A program made the position numbers and the translations under genes. Under the pieces are notes generated by a model that did no database searches, was not told the DNA's origin, and saw only the letters and a list, made by a program, of their open reading frames with translations. This document shows positions 46,734 through 56,891 of a stretch of DNA of 64,000 bases, piece after piece (the stretch's first letter is position 1; every line of letters begins with the position of its first letter). The stretch lies in the NCBI RefSeq assembly GCF_030182585.1, contig NZ_JARXOW010000001.1:124001-188000 (forward strand), written 5' to 3'. The DNA comes from Pedobacter faecalis (GTDB taxonomy: Bacteria; Bacteroidota; Bacteroidia; Sphingobacteriales; Sphingobacteriaceae).

Positions 46734-46755
46734 GGATATTCTGAAAAATTTGAAG

Positions 46756-46787
46756 CGGGGATAGTCTATTCGATTATCCCCGTTTTT
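46756..46787 (+). terminator. Terminator after the lipoprotein gene
   Basis: CGGGGATA (46756-46763, one mismatch-free arm) pairs with TATCCCCG (46775-46782), followed by TTTTT. Confidence 0.88.
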
Positions 46788-46867
46788 GTTAGTCTTACTC
46801 AAGCATATGTTGCTGTAATGACATCTTCCTGGCATTTTTATCCTATTTTTGTTGAGTTAAACAACAT

Positions 46868-48058
46868 ATGGATACTTCATTACTGAACTTGCTTCTATCA
46901 GACGCCAGTCTGCCCGGAGAGCATAGAAATATAGCCAGGAAAGTCCGCGACCGGGAGCGGATTACATTTGATGAGGCTGTTTATCTTTACGAAAAAGCGG
47001 AACTGGGTTATCTGGGTGTGCTCGCTAATTTCATCAGGGAATATAAGCATGGAGACCTGACCTATTTCAACCGGAACTTTCATTTAGAACCCACCAACCT
47101 TTGTGTGTATGACTGCAAATTCTGCTCGTACTCTAGGCTGATTAAGCAGAAGGAGGAAGGCTGGGCGCTGAGCATGGAACAAATGATGGATATCGTGAAG
47201 CGGTACGATGGCGAGCCGGTTACGGAAGTTCACATTGTAGGCGGGGTACTGCCACAATATGACCTGCAGTTTTATGCGGCACTTTTCTCTGCGATCAAAG
47301 CGCACCGGCCAGAACTTCACGTAAAGGCTCTGACTCCGGTAGAGTATCATTATATTTTCAAAAAGGCAAAAACAGACTATGCCTCAGGCATGCGTCTCAT
47401 GAAAGAGGCCGGACTTGAATCCTTGCCCGGCGGCGGTGCGGAAATCTTTCATCCTGATATCCGTTCGCAGATCGCGAAAGATAAATGTACGGGCGACCAA
47501 TGGCTGGCCATCCACGAAGAATGGCATAAGCTTGGAATGCGGTCGAACGCCACGATGCTGTATGGCCACATAGAAAAGTTTGAGCACCGGGTAGATCATA
47601 TGGATCAGCTAAGGCAACTGCAGGACCGCACCGGAGGGTTTCAAACGTTTATACCACTTAAATTCAGGAACCAGCACAATCAAATGAGTGGTGTTCCCGA
47701 GGTTTCTGTGATTGAAGACCTCCGCAACTATGCAATTGCCCGGATATATCTGGACAACTTCGATCATATTAAAGCCTATTGGGCGATGATCAGCAGGCAA
47801 ACCGCGCAGTTATCACTCAATTTTGGAGTGGATGATATAGATGGCACACTCGATGACACTACAAAGATTTATTCTATGGCGGGTGCAGAAGAACAGAATC
47901 CTGCCATGAGTACCAAAGAACTTGTCGACCTGATCAAACAGGTAAAACGGAAACCCATTGAACGCGATACCTTGTACAATGTGGTCAAAGACTACTCCGA
48001 TGTGGTATTTGAAGAAGACGCAAAGCCTCAGTTTTACAAACTTCCGGTCATTAACTGA
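46868..48058 (+). CDS. mqnE: Aminofutalosine synthase (radical SAM)
   Basis: 396 residues. The radical-SAM cluster motif CVYDCKFC uses C79, C83 and C86. HLEPTNLCVYDC, EVHIVGGVLPQYD and LESLPGGGAEIFHPDIR are signatures of the MqnE/MqnC family; length and the GGGAEIF-type motif favour MqnE, which makes aminofutalosine in the futalosine menaquinone pathway. It overlaps the next gene by one base and lies close to mqnA, confirming pathway context. A -7-like TATTTTTG occurs at 46844-46851. Confidence 0.92.
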   Translation: MDTSLLNLLLSDASLPGEHRNIARKVRDRERITFDEAVYLYEKAELGYLGVLANFIREYKHGDLTYFNRNFHLEPTNLCVYDCKFCSYSRLIKQKEEGWALSMEQMMDIVKRYDGEPVTEVHIVGGVLPQYDLQFYAALFSAIKAHRPELHVKALTPVEYHYIFKKAKTDYASGMRLMKEAGLESLPGGGAEIFHPDIRSQIAKDKCTGDQWLAIHEEWHKLGMRSNATMLYGHIEKFEHRVDHMDQLRQLQDRTGGFQTFIPLKFRNQHNQMSGVPEVSVIEDLRNYAIARIYLDNFDHIKAYWAMISRQTAQLSLNFGVDDIDGTLDDTTKIYSMAGAEEQNPAMSTKELVDLIKQVKRKPIERDTLYNVVKDYSDVVFEEDAKPQFYKLPVIN

Positions 48059-48669
48059 TGGAGAAAGAAATATACATCATAAGGCATGGTGAAACAGATT
48101 TGAACCGGTTAGGTATTGTTCAGGGCAGGGGCATAAACAGCGACTTGAATGAGACGGGACGCGGGCAGGCAGAGGCCTTCTATAAAAAGTACAGTCAGGT
48201 TCCCTTCGATAAAATTTATACCTCTACATTAAAACGAACGCACCAAACCGTCCAGAATTTTATAGCAGCAGGCATTCCCTGGGAACAGCACCAAGGCTTC
48301 GATGAACTGGCCTGGGGCGAATGGGAAGGTCAGCCAAACGACGAAAATGCAATTGCTGCCTTTCGCGGTATAATGGAGAAATGGGAGGGGGGCGATTACC
48401 ACGCTTCTTTCCCGGGCGGCGAAAGTCCCAATGATGTGCTTAAGCGCATAGAAGAGGCCCTGGACGTACTCATGAGCCACGAGGAGGAGAAGCTTGTCCT
48501 GGTCTGCATGCACGGGCGGGCCATGCGATTATTACTTTGCCATTTGGTGGGTAAGCCACTATCCGAGATGGGCGACTTTCCGCATTTAAATACCACACTT
48601 TACCGCGTGCTTTTTAGTGATGGTAAGTTCAGCATTGTTGATTTCAACAACACAGATCATTTAATATAA
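48058..48669 (+). CDS. Histidine phosphatase (phosphoglycerate-mutase-like) inside the menaquinone genes
   Basis: 203 residues. IIRHGETDLNRLGIVQGRG near 7 carries the phospho-acceptor His10 and RHGET motif; CMHGRAMRLLLC near 150 has the second active-site His. These phosphatases act on sugar phosphates, nucleotides or phospholipids. The gene overlaps mqnE by one base and ends 5 bp before mqnA, so it is translated with the menaquinone enzymes. No phosphatase step is known in the futalosine route from MqnA to MqnD, so its role here is open. Confidence 0.9.
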   Translation: MEKEIYIIRHGETDLNRLGIVQGRGINSDLNETGRGQAEAFYKKYSQVPFDKIYTSTLKRTHQTVQNFIAAGIPWEQHQGFDELAWGEWEGQPNDENAIAAFRGIMEKWEGGDYHASFPGGESPNDVLKRIEEALDVLMSHEEEKLVLVCMHGRAMRLLLCHLVGKPLSEMGDFPHLNTTLYRVLFSDGKFSIVDFNNTDHLI

Positions 48670-48674
48670 AACTT

Positions 48675-49397
48675 TTGAATAAGATTCGAATTTCAGCAGT
48701 TTCCTACACGAACTCGAAACCCTTTGTGTATGGTATCAGTCGCTCTCCTATTGCAGATAAAATTGATTTAAGTCTTGATATCCCGGCAGATTGCGCCAGC
48801 AAGCTTATACATAGCCAGGTCGATATCGGTTTGGTGCCTATAGCCGTTCTACCTGAAGTACCGAACGGACAGATCGTCTCCGATTACTGTATAGGATCCG
48901 TCGGAGCCGTTAACTCCGTTTTTATTTTCAGTCAGGTCCCCGTTAAAAATATTCAGACCGTTAAACTTGATCCGCAGTCAAGGACCTCAAATAACCTGGC
49001 TAAAGTTCTTTTGAAATTCTACTGGAAAAAAGATGTTCGGTTTCTGGCCGGAGATGAAAATACCGATGCTATAGTATTGATCGGAGACCGGACATTCAAC
49101 AGTAAATCGGCCTATCCCTATGTTTATGATATGGGTGAGGCCTGGATGACCTTCACCGGTTTGCCTTTTGTTTATGCCGCATGGGTGGCCAATAGGCAGA
49201 TTGAACCCGGTTTTCTGGCAGAGTTTAATGAAGCTTTAGGCTTCGGTGTGAAAAATATCGATCAGGTAATTGCCGGACTTCCCGAAACTCCGGGGATCGA
49301 TGTAAAAGATTACCTTACCAACAAACTGGATTTTCCGCTTACCGATAAGAAGCGCGAGGCCATAACACTTTTCCTGAGTTATATCGCCCGGTTATAG
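48675..49397 (+). CDS. mqnA: Chorismate dehydratase (futalosine pathway)
   Basis: 240 residues, starting at TTG (48675). RISAVSYTNSKPFVYG at the N-terminus and LVPIAVLPEV with DYCIGSVGAVNSVFIFS match MqnA, periplasmic-binding-protein-like fold. It removes water from chorismate to give 3-enolpyruvylbenzoate, first step of the futalosine pathway. AYPYVYDMGEAWMTFTGLPF is a further signature. The MqnD enzyme shares this fold but the N-terminal pattern favours MqnA. Lies 5 bp after the histidine phosphatase. Confidence 0.93.
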   Translation: MNKIRISAVSYTNSKPFVYGISRSPIADKIDLSLDIPADCASKLIHSQVDIGLVPIAVLPEVPNGQIVSDYCIGSVGAVNSVFIFSQVPVKNIQTVKLDPQSRTSNNLAKVLLKFYWKKDVRFLAGDENTDAIVLIGDRTFNSKSAYPYVYDMGEAWMTFTGLPFVYAAWVANRQIEPGFLAEFNEALGFGVKNIDQVIAGLPETPGIDVKDYLTNKLDFPLTDKKREAITLFLSYIARL

Positions 49398-49430
49398 CCT
49401 GTTCACATTTTTTAACTTTTCAACAAATCA

Positions 49431-49459
49431 TTGTGTCAGTCATTCAAATAGTATCTTTG
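49431..49459 (+). promoter_or_regulatory. Putative mutS promoter
   Basis: TTG at 49431-49433, an 18-bp spacer, and TATCTTTG at 49452-49459; the start codon at 49484 lies 25 bp beyond. Confidence 0.6.
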
Positions 49460-49483
49460 ATATTTTGAACCTAGGAAATCCAC

Positions 49484-52093
49484 TTGGCTAACACAAAACT
49501 TAAAGAAACCCCGCTCATGCAGCAGTACAATGTCATTAAGGCAAAGTACCCTGGTGCGCTGTTGCTGTTTAGAGTAGGCGACTTTTATGAGACCTTCGGC
49601 GAGGATGCCGTAAAGACGTCCCAGATACTGGGCATTGTGCTCACGCGGCGTGGTACAGGTCCGAATGGCGCACTGGAATTAGCCGGATTTCCGCATCATT
49701 CTCTCGACAATTACCTGTCCAAACTGGTGAGGGCCGGCCAAAGAGTGGCAATTTGTGATCAGCTGGAAGATCCAAAAGCCACCAAAACCATTGTGAAGCG
49801 AGGCGTTACCGAACTTGTAACCCCCGGCGTGGCTTATAGCGACAACATCGTTAACCAAAAGTCGAACAATTATCTGGCTGCGGTCTATTTCGATAAAAAT
49901 GCTGTAGGCGTTGCATTTGCCGATATCTCTACTGGTGAGTTTATGCTAGCACAGGGCGACGCTGAATACATTGATAAACTTCTGCAAGGATTAAAACCAA
50001 ACGAGGTTGTCTATCAGAAATCCAGGAAAAAAGATTTTTTTGCGTGTTTTGGCGACAGGTTTTATACTTATCATTTGGATGATTGGGCATTCACAGCCGA
50101 CTACGCTCATGAAACGCTGACCAGACATTTCGAGGTGACTTCCTTAAAAGGCTTCGGTATAGAAAAACTTTACTCGGGCGTCGTGGCTGCAGGGGTTGTC
50201 CTGCATTATCTTAACGAAACTGAACATCGCAATCTTAAGCACATATCGTCCATTTCCAGGCTGGAGCAAGATAAATACGTCTGGCTCGACCGCTTTACCA
50301 TCAGGAATCTTGAACTGGTTTCCTCGGCAAATGATCAGGCCGTTACACTTTTTGAAACCCTGGATCATACAGCGACCCCAATGGGAGCAAGGCTGCTTCA
50401 TAAGTGGATCATTATGCCGCTCAAAGATTTAAAGCCTATAGAGGAACGCCTCGAGGTTGTCGATTTCCTGGTCAATCATGAAGATGTTTGCGAGGAATTT
50501 ATGGAGCATGTGAAAGTCATAGGCGACCTGGAAAGACTAATTTCCAAGGTAGGGCTGCTTCGCGTTGGCCCCCGTGAACTTTGTCAGCTTAAAAAGGCCC
50601 TTTATCATATCGAAGCTATCAAGGACATCGCAGCAAAGGCAAATAACTCGTTTTTAACCAATATCGCTGCTCAGCTCGATCCTTGTTTGAGCGTGAGGAA
50701 TCGGTTAGAGAGAGAACTAAGTCAGGATCCTCCGGCGGTAGTCACCAAGGGCAGCGTGATTGCAGACGGGGTGAATGAAGATCTGGACCGGCTGAGAAAG
50801 ATAGCTTTCGGTGGAAAAGATTACCTCGTTGAAATACAAAAGCGCGAAGCCGTTGCCACAGGCATACCTTCCTTGAAAGTTGCCTTTAATAATGTCTTCG
50901 GTTATTATCTCGAGGTAACGCACACACATAAAGACAAAGTTCCTGCCGACTGGATCCGAAAGCAGACATTGGTTAGTGCCGAGCGCTACATCACACCTGA
51001 ATTGAAGGAATATGAGGAGCAGATTCTCGGCGCTGAAGAAAAAATCCAACAGATAGAACTGCGCCTTTACGGCGAACTCGTTCAGGTAGTTGCCGCTTAT
51101 ATCCGCCAGATTCAACTCAATGCCCAGCTTGTGGCACGTCTGGACGTGTTACTGTGTTTTGCACGGCTGGCTGGGATGAACCACTATGTAAAACCGGAAG
51201 TTCACAAAGGGAAAGTGCTTGATATAAAAGGTGGCAGGCATCCGGTTATAGAAAAGAGACTTCCTATCGGCGAAGAATATATCACTAATGATGTGTTCCT
51301 GGACAACGATACGCAGCAGATAATCATCATCACCGGCCCAAATATGTCGGGTAAGTCGGCCATACTAAGGCAGACTGCCCTTATTGTGCTTATGGCACAA
51401 ATGGGTTGTTTCGTGCCGGCCAAAGCGGCCTCAATCGGATTAATAGATAAGATATTTACCCGTGTAGGTGCTTCCGACAACCTATCCTCCGGTGAAAGTA
51501 CGTTCATGGTTGAGATGAATGAGACGGCAAGTATCCTGAACAACATATCAGACAACAGTCTGATCCTGCTCGATGAGATAGGTAGAGGAACGAGCACATA
51601 TGATGGTATATCTATAGCCTGGGCTATCGCAGAATTTCTGCATACACATCCTTCGGCCAGACCAAAAACGTTATTTGCCACGCACTATCACGAACTTAAT
51701 GAACTGGCAAACACCATGAGCCGGGTGCGGAACTTCAACGTTTCCATCAAGGAGGTGTCTAATAAGATCATCTTCCTCCGTAAGCTTGTTCCGGGAGGCA
51801 GCGAACACAGCTTTGGTATCCACGTGGCTAAAATGGCCGGTATGCCGCCGCGACTGATCAACAGGGCCAATGAAATATTAAAGAAGCTCGAGATAGACAG
51901 AACGGAGGGTCAGAGCATCAAAGACAGCATAAAAAAGGTTCAGAACCAGGCTTACCAGTTGCAGATGTTTGCGGTTGATGATCCGGTGCTTGTAAAGATC
52001 AGGGATACGCTGAACAATCTGGATGTAAACATCCTGACCCCGGTTGAGGCTTTGCTTAAACTGGATGAAATTCAACGACTTGTTAAACAGTAA
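49484..52093 (+). CDS. mutS: DNA mismatch repair protein MutS
   Basis: 869 residues, starting at TTG (49484); an ATG at 49517 would remove only 11 residues and is possible. Mismatch-binding N-terminus: TPLMQQYNVIKAKYPGALLLF and the GDFYETFGEDA (Phe-x-Glu wedge region FYE). Domain III levers, and the ATPase core with Walker A GPNMSGKSAILRQ near 616, LLDEIGRGTSTYDG and TLFATHYHEL. It starts mismatch repair. All canonical motifs intact. Confidence 0.97.
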   Translation: MANTKLKETPLMQQYNVIKAKYPGALLLFRVGDFYETFGEDAVKTSQILGIVLTRRGTGPNGALELAGFPHHSLDNYLSKLVRAGQRVAICDQLEDPKATKTIVKRGVTELVTPGVAYSDNIVNQKSNNYLAAVYFDKNAVGVAFADISTGEFMLAQGDAEYIDKLLQGLKPNEVVYQKSRKKDFFACFGDRFYTYHLDDWAFTADYAHETLTRHFEVTSLKGFGIEKLYSGVVAAGVVLHYLNETEHRNLKHISSISRLEQDKYVWLDRFTIRNLELVSSANDQAVTLFETLDHTATPMGARLLHKWIIMPLKDLKPIEERLEVVDFLVNHEDVCEEFMEHVKVIGDLERLISKVGLLRVGPRELCQLKKALYHIEAIKDIAAKANNSFLTNIAAQLDPCLSVRNRLERELSQDPPAVVTKGSVIADGVNEDLDRLRKIAFGGKDYLVEIQKREAVATGIPSLKVAFNNVFGYYLEVTHTHKDKVPADWIRKQTLVSAERYITPELKEYEEQILGAEEKIQQIELRLYGELVQVVAAYIRQIQLNAQLVARLDVLLCFARLAGMNHYVKPEVHKGKVLDIKGGRHPVIEKRLPIGEEYITNDVFLDNDTQQIIIITGPNMSGKSAILRQTALIVLMAQMGCFVPAKAASIGLIDKIFTRVGASDNLSSGESTFMVEMNETASILNNISDNSLILLDEIGRGTSTYDGISIAWAIAEFLHTHPSARPKTLFATHYHELNELANTMSRVRNFNVSIKEVSNKIIFLRKLVPGGSEHSFGIHVAKMAGMPPRLINRANEILKKLEIDRTEGQSIKDSIKKVQNQAYQLQMFAVDDPVLVKIRDTLNNLDVNILTPVEALLKLDEIQRLVKQ

Positions 52094-52100
52094 TGAGCAG

Positions 52101-52634
52101 ATGAGGAAAACAATACCTAGTACAGCAACCTTATACCGTTTATTCTTATTTGCATTCATGCTGGTTGTGCTTGCTTCCTGTAGCTCAAGGCGACATGTTG
52201 CTAAAGCTCCCCACGTGAACGCACCAAAAATCGCCGATGCGATGGCTAACCTTGAAAGTAAGGAGCTTTACCGCTTTATAACCGATTGGACAGGCGTGAG
52301 GTATCAGCTGGGAGGATTGGACAAAAGTGGAATAGATTGTTCGGGCTTCGCTCTGTTGCTGCAGAAGAACATCTATGGTCGCTCACTTCCGCGCAGGTCG
52401 CGTGATCAGGCGGATGTAATTGAAGAGAAACGTTTAGGGCAGCTCAAGGAAGGGGATCTTATTTTCTTTTCCTTTGGAGGGTCGGCAGTCGATCATGTCG
52501 GGGTTTACTTAAATGACCACTATTTTGTGCATGCATCTACTACGCGAGGTGTAATTGTCGACGATCTGAATCTCCCCCAATACCAGAAAGCGCTGGTTAA
52601 AGCCGGGTCTTTAAAAGGGCAGCTTTTAAAATAA
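52101..52634 (+). CDS. NlpC/P60-family (C40) peptidoglycan peptidase lipoprotein
   Basis: 177 residues from the ATG at 52101 (MRKTIPSTATLYRLFLF) with lipobox LASC (VVLASCSSRRH). An in-frame start at 52044 lies inside mutS and is rejected. Catalytic Cys in SGIDCSGFALLLQ, catalytic His in DHVGVYLNDHYF and polar third residue in HASTTRG. These enzymes cut between D-iso-Glu and diaminopimelate in the wall. Lies 7 bp after mutS. Confidence 0.9.
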   Translation: MRKTIPSTATLYRLFLFAFMLVVLASCSSRRHVAKAPHVNAPKIADAMANLESKELYRFITDWTGVRYQLGGLDKSGIDCSGFALLLQKNIYGRSLPRRSRDQADVIEEKRLGQLKEGDLIFFSFGGSAVDHVGVYLNDHYFVHASTTRGVIVDDLNLPQYQKALVKAGSLKGQLLK

Positions 52635-52728
52635 ACGCCGGAACGTTTGCAGGTTTGTTTTTCTGAATATGAAATAAATTAAAATTAACGGATGTTTTTT
52701 ACGAATTTTGGTTTGACAAACTTTATTC

Positions 52729-53682
52729 ATGAAATTAAATCTAATCCGTCCGCTTGCTTTCTTTGATCTTGAAACTACCGGCGTAAATGTTGGTTCCGAC
52801 CGAATTGTAGAGATCGCTATCCTAAAAGCCTTGCCGGATGGAACGGAAATCATCAAGACCATGCGAATCAATCCGGAGATGCCGATTCCTTTGCAGTCTT
52901 CGCTCATCCATGGCATTTACGACCAGGATGTTGCCGAGGCGCCCACCTTTAAACAGGCGGCCCACGAAATCGCTGATTTTATAGGCGATGCTGATCTTGC
53001 AGGGTACAACTCCAACAAGTTCGACATCCCTGTGCTTTTAGAGGAATTTATGAGGGCTGGAGTCGATTTCGATATGTCTGACAGAAAGTTTGTTGACGTG
53101 CAGAATATATTCCATCAAATGGAACAGCGCACCCTTCGTGCGGCCTATAAGTTTTACTGCAATAAAGACATTGTTAACGCCCACTCTGCTGAAGCAGATA
53201 TTATAGCCACCTATCAGGTGCTTCTGGCGCAGATAGAAAAGTATCAGGACGCTGATTTTGAAGACAAGCAAGGCAATATTTCCAAACCTGTTAAAAACGA
53301 TGTTGATGCCCTTCATCAGTTCACCAATATGAACAAGTGCGTAGACTTCGCTGGTCGGATGGTGTTTAACGATAAAGATCAAGAGATCTTTAATTTCGGG
53401 AAGCATAAAGGCAAGACCGTAGAGCAGGTCTTTGACATTGAACCAAGTTATTACGCCTGGATGCAGCAGGGCGATTTTCCTCTATACACCAAGAAGAAGC
53501 TGACGGAAATCTGGCAGCGCTGGAACCAAAAGAAGGCCCAAAACAAGACGCAGGCTCCTCAAAAAGCACAGCAGCCTACTGCCAGGCCTGGAACCGCTTA
53601 TCCTACACCAAGAAAAGAGAAGCCGGCTGCTGAAGTCACAAACGATATGCTGGAACAGCTCAAAATGAAGTTCGGAAAATGA
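52729..53682 (+). CDS. DnaQ-like 3'-5' exonuclease
   Basis: 317 residues. Exo I FFDLETTGVN (D13, E15), Exo II AGYNSNKFDIPVL near 90, and Exo III region NAHSAEADIIATY (H and D) fit DEDDh exonucleases of the epsilon type. The C-terminal 100 residues carry FNFGKHKGKTVEQV and YYAWMQQGDFPLYTKKKL, a small domain found in Bacteroidota members, then a Pro/Gln-rich linker and a short end helix. Could be a polymerase III proofreading subunit or a repair nuclease. Its stop is flush against the queG stop (convergent). Confidence 0.9.
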   Translation: MKLNLIRPLAFFDLETTGVNVGSDRIVEIAILKALPDGTEIIKTMRINPEMPIPLQSSLIHGIYDQDVAEAPTFKQAAHEIADFIGDADLAGYNSNKFDIPVLLEEFMRAGVDFDMSDRKFVDVQNIFHQMEQRTLRAAYKFYCNKDIVNAHSAEADIIATYQVLLAQIEKYQDADFEDKQGNISKPVKNDVDALHQFTNMNKCVDFAGRMVFNDKDQEIFNFGKHKGKTVEQVFDIEPSYYAWMQQGDFPLYTKKKLTEIWQRWNQKKAQNKTQAPQKAQQPTARPGTAYPTPRKEKPAAEVTNDMLEQLKMKFGK

Positions 53683-54624
53683 TCAGTTACCCGGACTGCT
53701 CAGGAATTTAATGTTTCTTGTCAGGCCCTTAAACTTAGTCCGTTTAACTGCTGAGTTTTTGAATATGCTTTGAAAAACCTCTTCCGTAATCTCTGTCCAT
53801 TCCTTTCTGCCCATGTTAAGTAAATTTTCGTTGGGCTTAAACATCGGTTCCTGATGGGGAACGGAGAACCTGTTCCAGGGGCATACATCCTGGCACACAT
53901 CACATCCGAACATCCAATCGTCCATCTTATGCTGAAATTCATTCGGTATTTCCTCTTTCAGTTCTATAGTGAGGTAGGAAATACATTTTTTTGCATCTAC
54001 CACATACGGGGAAACAATCGCTTCCGTCGGACAGGCATCTATACAACGGGTGCAGGTGCCACAATGATCAGTGTCGAATGCGTTATCGTAACTGAGCGGA
54101 AGGTCTACAATCAGTTCAGCAAGAAAAAAAAATGAGCCGTTTTTCTTACTGATCAGATTGGTGCTTTTTCCTACCCAACCGACGCCTGCTCGTTTAGCCC
54201 AGGCCCGGTCAAGCACCGGTGCTGAATCTACAAAGGCGCGTCCGCCTACCTCGCCAATCTCCGCACGTATAAACTCCAGCAATTGCTTCAATTTATCTTT
54301 GATCACGTGATGATAGTCAGCGCCGTAGGCATACTTAGAGATTTTCGGGGCTCCCGGATCGGTCTGAGTTGTCTCCGGGAAATAATTAAGCGTCAGGGAA
54401 ATCACGGATTTAGCGTCATCTACCAGAAGTCGCGGATCAAGGCGTTTATCGAAGTAATTTTCCATATAGCCCATTTTGCCCTGTTTGCCTTCAGTAAGCC
54501 ACTTTTCCAGTCTCGGCGCCTCCTCTTCCAGAAATTCGGCCCTGGCGATACCGCACTGCGTGAAGCCCAGACGTGCTGCTTCTTCTTTAATCAATGCGCT
54601 ATATTTTTCCCGTCCGGCCTCCAT
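53683..54624 (-). CDS. queG: Epoxyqueuosine reductase
   Basis: 313 residues. The iron-sulfur motifs [16 protein letters not shown] and [11 protein letters not shown] give two 4Fe-4S clusters; [17 protein letters not shown] at the N-terminus and LNYFPETTQ match QueG. It reduces epoxyqueuosine to queuosine in the tRNA wobble position using cobalamin. Complete length. Convergent with the exonuclease gene. Confidence 0.96.
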   Translation of the reverse strand: MEAGREKYSALIKEEAARLGFTQCGIARAEFLEEEAPRLEKWLTEGKQGKMGYMENYFDKRLDPRLLVDDAKSVISLTLNYFPETTQTDPGAPKISKYAYGADYHHVIKDKLKQLLEFIRAEIGEVGGRAFVDSAPVLDRAWAKRAGVGWVGKSTNLISKKNGSFFFLAELIVDLPLSYDNAFDTDHCGTCTRCIDACPTEAIVSPYVVDAKKCISYLTIELKEEIPNEFQHKMDDWMFGCDVCQDVCPWNRFSVPHQEPMFKPNENLLNMGRKEWTEITEEVFQSIFKNSAVKRTKFKGLTRNIKFLSSPGN

Positions 54625-54703
54625 TCATACAAAGATAGACCTTTGCAGGCAAAAACATTTTAAAACAACAGCGTGTTTATTAGTTAACAATAAATAAAAC
54701 GCC

Positions 54704-54925
54704 ATGGAAAACTTTGAATCAAAACACATAGAAGACCCAAATAAGCCGCATAAACCAATCGAGCACGACTATGCAAAACACGAGGCAGATCCCGGTCCGT
54801 CACCGCAGGCGGTAAAGGAATCCAACAGCGGGGGAGCTGGTCCGGCCTTAAAGTGGATCATCCCGATTGTGCTTATCATCCTCTTTGCGCTTTACTGGAT
54901 GTTCTTTAAAGTAGACCCTAACTAA
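54704..54925 (+). CDS. Small single-pass membrane protein
   Basis: 73 residues: a charged, Pro-rich N-terminal half (KHIEDPNKPHKPIEHDYAKHEADPGP) written as segments KHIEDPNKPHKP and EHDYAKHEADPGPSP, a Gly/Ser linker, and one membrane segment LKWIIPIVLIILFALYWMFF ending near the C-terminus. Length and composition fit a real small protein. No family is recognised; ATG start at 54704. Confidence 0.65.
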   Translation: MENFESKHIEDPNKPHKPIEHDYAKHEADPGPSPQAVKESNSGGAGPALKWIIPIVLIILFALYWMFFKVDPN

Positions 54926-54948
54926 GGTCAGACGCTAAATTAGGCGCT

Positions 54949-55971
54949 CTAAAACAGGGTGCCAGTTTGTGCAGGTGGTATCTTCTGAAGGTGCCTGTAA
55001 GCAGCTTCAGTCGCTTCCCTTCCTCTCGAAGTACGCATCAGAAAGCCCTCCTGAATGAGAAAAGGCTCATAAACCTCTTCAATGGTGCCTTCATCGTCGC
55101 CAACAGCGGTCGCTATGGTCTTCAATCCTACAGGACCCCCTTTAAACTTTTCGATAATCGTGCTGAGGATCTTGTTGTCCATTTCATCAAGGCCATGCTC
55201 GTCCACATTCAGTGCATTCAAGGCATAACGGGAAATTTCTGTATCGATTTTCCCGGTTCCCTTAATTTGTGCGAAGTCTCTGGTTCGCCTTAACAAAGCG
55301 TTAGCAATACGAGGGGTACCGCGACTTCTCCTCGCGATTTCGTACGCACCTTCTTCCGTTATCGGTGTGCGAAGTATGTCGGCCGAGCGCAATACAATGT
55401 TCGTCAGCAATTTCGCGTCGTAATAGGAGAGACGTGAGTTGATGCCAAACCTGGCCCTGAGTGGCGCGGTCAGCAAGCCCGACCGTGTCGTAGCCCCAAC
55501 CAGCGTGAAAGGATTAAGGCCTATCTGCACCGAACGTGCGTTCGGTCCGCTTTCCAGCATGATGTCAATCTTGTAATCTTCCATCGCGGAGTACAGATAT
55601 TCCTCGACGAGCGGACTCAGGCGGTGTATCTCGTCTATAAACAAAATGTCACCCGTTTCCAGGTTGGTCAGCAAACCAGCCAGGTCGCCCGGCTTATCCA
55701 ATACAGGTCCCGACGTTATCTTAATACCCACGCCCATTTCATTGGCAATGATGTTGGAAAGCGTTGTTTTTCCCAATCCGGGCGGACCGTGTAAAAGCAC
55801 ATGGTCAAGCGGCTCTCCGCGCAGCCGCGCAGCCTGAACAAAAATCTTCAGATTCTCCATCACTTTCTCCTGTCCCGCAAAATCTTCAAAGGCCTGCGGA
55901 CGCAAAGCCCTTTCAATATCGCGTTCCTGTGGTGTCAGTCGCTCATAAGAAGGATCAAGGTTTTCATTCAT
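54949..55971 (-). CDS. ruvB: Holliday junction branch-migration ATPase RuvB
   Basis: 340 residues. Walker [12 protein letters not shown] near 62, [11 protein letters not shown] (Walker B), [19 protein letters not shown] (sensor) and the C-terminal [12 protein letters not shown] with RTSRGR are RuvB signatures. It drives branch migration with RuvA. It is the last gene after pdxH and hbd on this strand, 29 bp downstream. Confidence 0.98.
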   Translation of the reverse strand: MNENLDPSYERLTPQERDIERALRPQAFEDFAGQEKVMENLKIFVQAARLRGEPLDHVLLHGPPGLGKTTLSNIIANEMGVGIKITSGPVLDKPGDLAGLLTNLETGDILFIDEIHRLSPLVEEYLYSAMEDYKIDIMLESGPNARSVQIGLNPFTLVGATTRSGLLTAPLRARFGINSRLSYYDAKLLTNIVLRSADILRTPITEEGAYEIARRSRGTPRIANALLRRTRDFAQIKGTGKIDTEISRYALNALNVDEHGLDEMDNKILSTIIEKFKGGPVGLKTIATAVGDDEGTIEEVYEPFLIQEGFLMRTSRGREATEAAYRHLQKIPPAQTGTLF

Positions 55972-56000
55972 AGCGTAAAGTTAAGGATTATGCAGGGAAA

Positions 56001-56891
56001 TCACCTTTGAAACTTCTTCGATACCCTTGCAGATTTTATACCCTCGGCATAGTTGTAAAACCCTTCACCGGATTTCACACCTTTTTTGCCCGCAGTTACC
56101 ATGTTCACCAAAAGTGGGCAAGGCGCATACTTCTGATTGCCAAAACCATCATAAAGCACCTGCAGAATAGCCAGGCAAACGTCCAGTCCGATGAAATCAG
56201 CCAGTTGCAAAGGACCCATAGGATGGGCCATACCCAGTTTCATGACCGTATCTATTTCCGATACACCAGCCACGCCCTCATACAACGTATATATAGCCTC
56301 ATTGATCATAGGCATCAGGATCCTGTTGGCCACAAAACCCGGATAGTCGTTCACCTCTACAGGTACCTTTTCCAGGCGCTGCGCAAGCTCCATTACGGTT
56401 TGCGTTACACTGTCGCTCGTAGCATAGCCCCTGATCACTTCCACCAGTTTCATCACCGGTACCGGGTTCATGAAATGCATGCCAATCACCTGATGGGCAC
56501 GCTGCGTCACTGAAGCAATCTTAGTGATCGATATAGACGAAGTGTTCGTCGCCAATATAGCCTCAGGCCGCGCAGCTTTGTCCAGTTGCTTGAAAAGCTC
56601 CAGCTTCAGGTCGATATTTTCGGTTGCCGCTTCTACTACCAGGTCAACTTCTGCCACACCCTTAGTCAAATCACTTAATGTAGATATGTTGGCAAGCGTC
56701 CCTATTTTGTCATCCGCGGTAATTAGCCCCTTGGCAACCTGTCTGTCCAGATTGTTGCCGATGGTAGCAAGCGCTTTCTGCAAAGCATCCCCAGAAATAT
56801 CAATCAAATTTACCTTGAAACCAAATTGTGCAAAAGTATGCGCGATGCCGTTGCCCATAGTTCCCGATCCAATAACAGCGATGTTTTTCAT
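56001..56891 (-). CDS. 3-hydroxybutyryl-CoA dehydrogenase
   Basis: 296 residues. NAD loop IGSGTMGNGIAHTFAQ at the N-terminus; ATNTSSISITKIAS and GMHFMNPVPVMKLVEVIRG with the catalytic His; NDYPGFVANRILMPMINEA and GMAHPMGPLQLADFIGLD close the C-domain. It interconverts acetoacetyl-CoA and 3-hydroxybutyryl-CoA. It overlaps the pdxH stop by 4 bp (ATGA) and precedes ruvB. Confidence 0.95.
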   Translation of the reverse strand: MKNIAVIGSGTMGNGIAHTFAQFGFKVNLIDISGDALQKALATIGNNLDRQVAKGLITADDKIGTLANISTLSDLTKGVAEVDLVVEAATENIDLKLELFKQLDKAARPEAILATNTSSISITKIASVTQRAHQVIGMHFMNPVPVMKLVEVIRGYATSDSVTQTVMELAQRLEKVPVEVNDYPGFVANRILMPMINEAIYTLYEGVAGVSEIDTVMKLGMAHPMGPLQLADFIGLDVCLAILQVLYDGFGNQKYAPCPLLVNMVTAGKKGVKSGEGFYNYAEGIKSARVSKKFQR

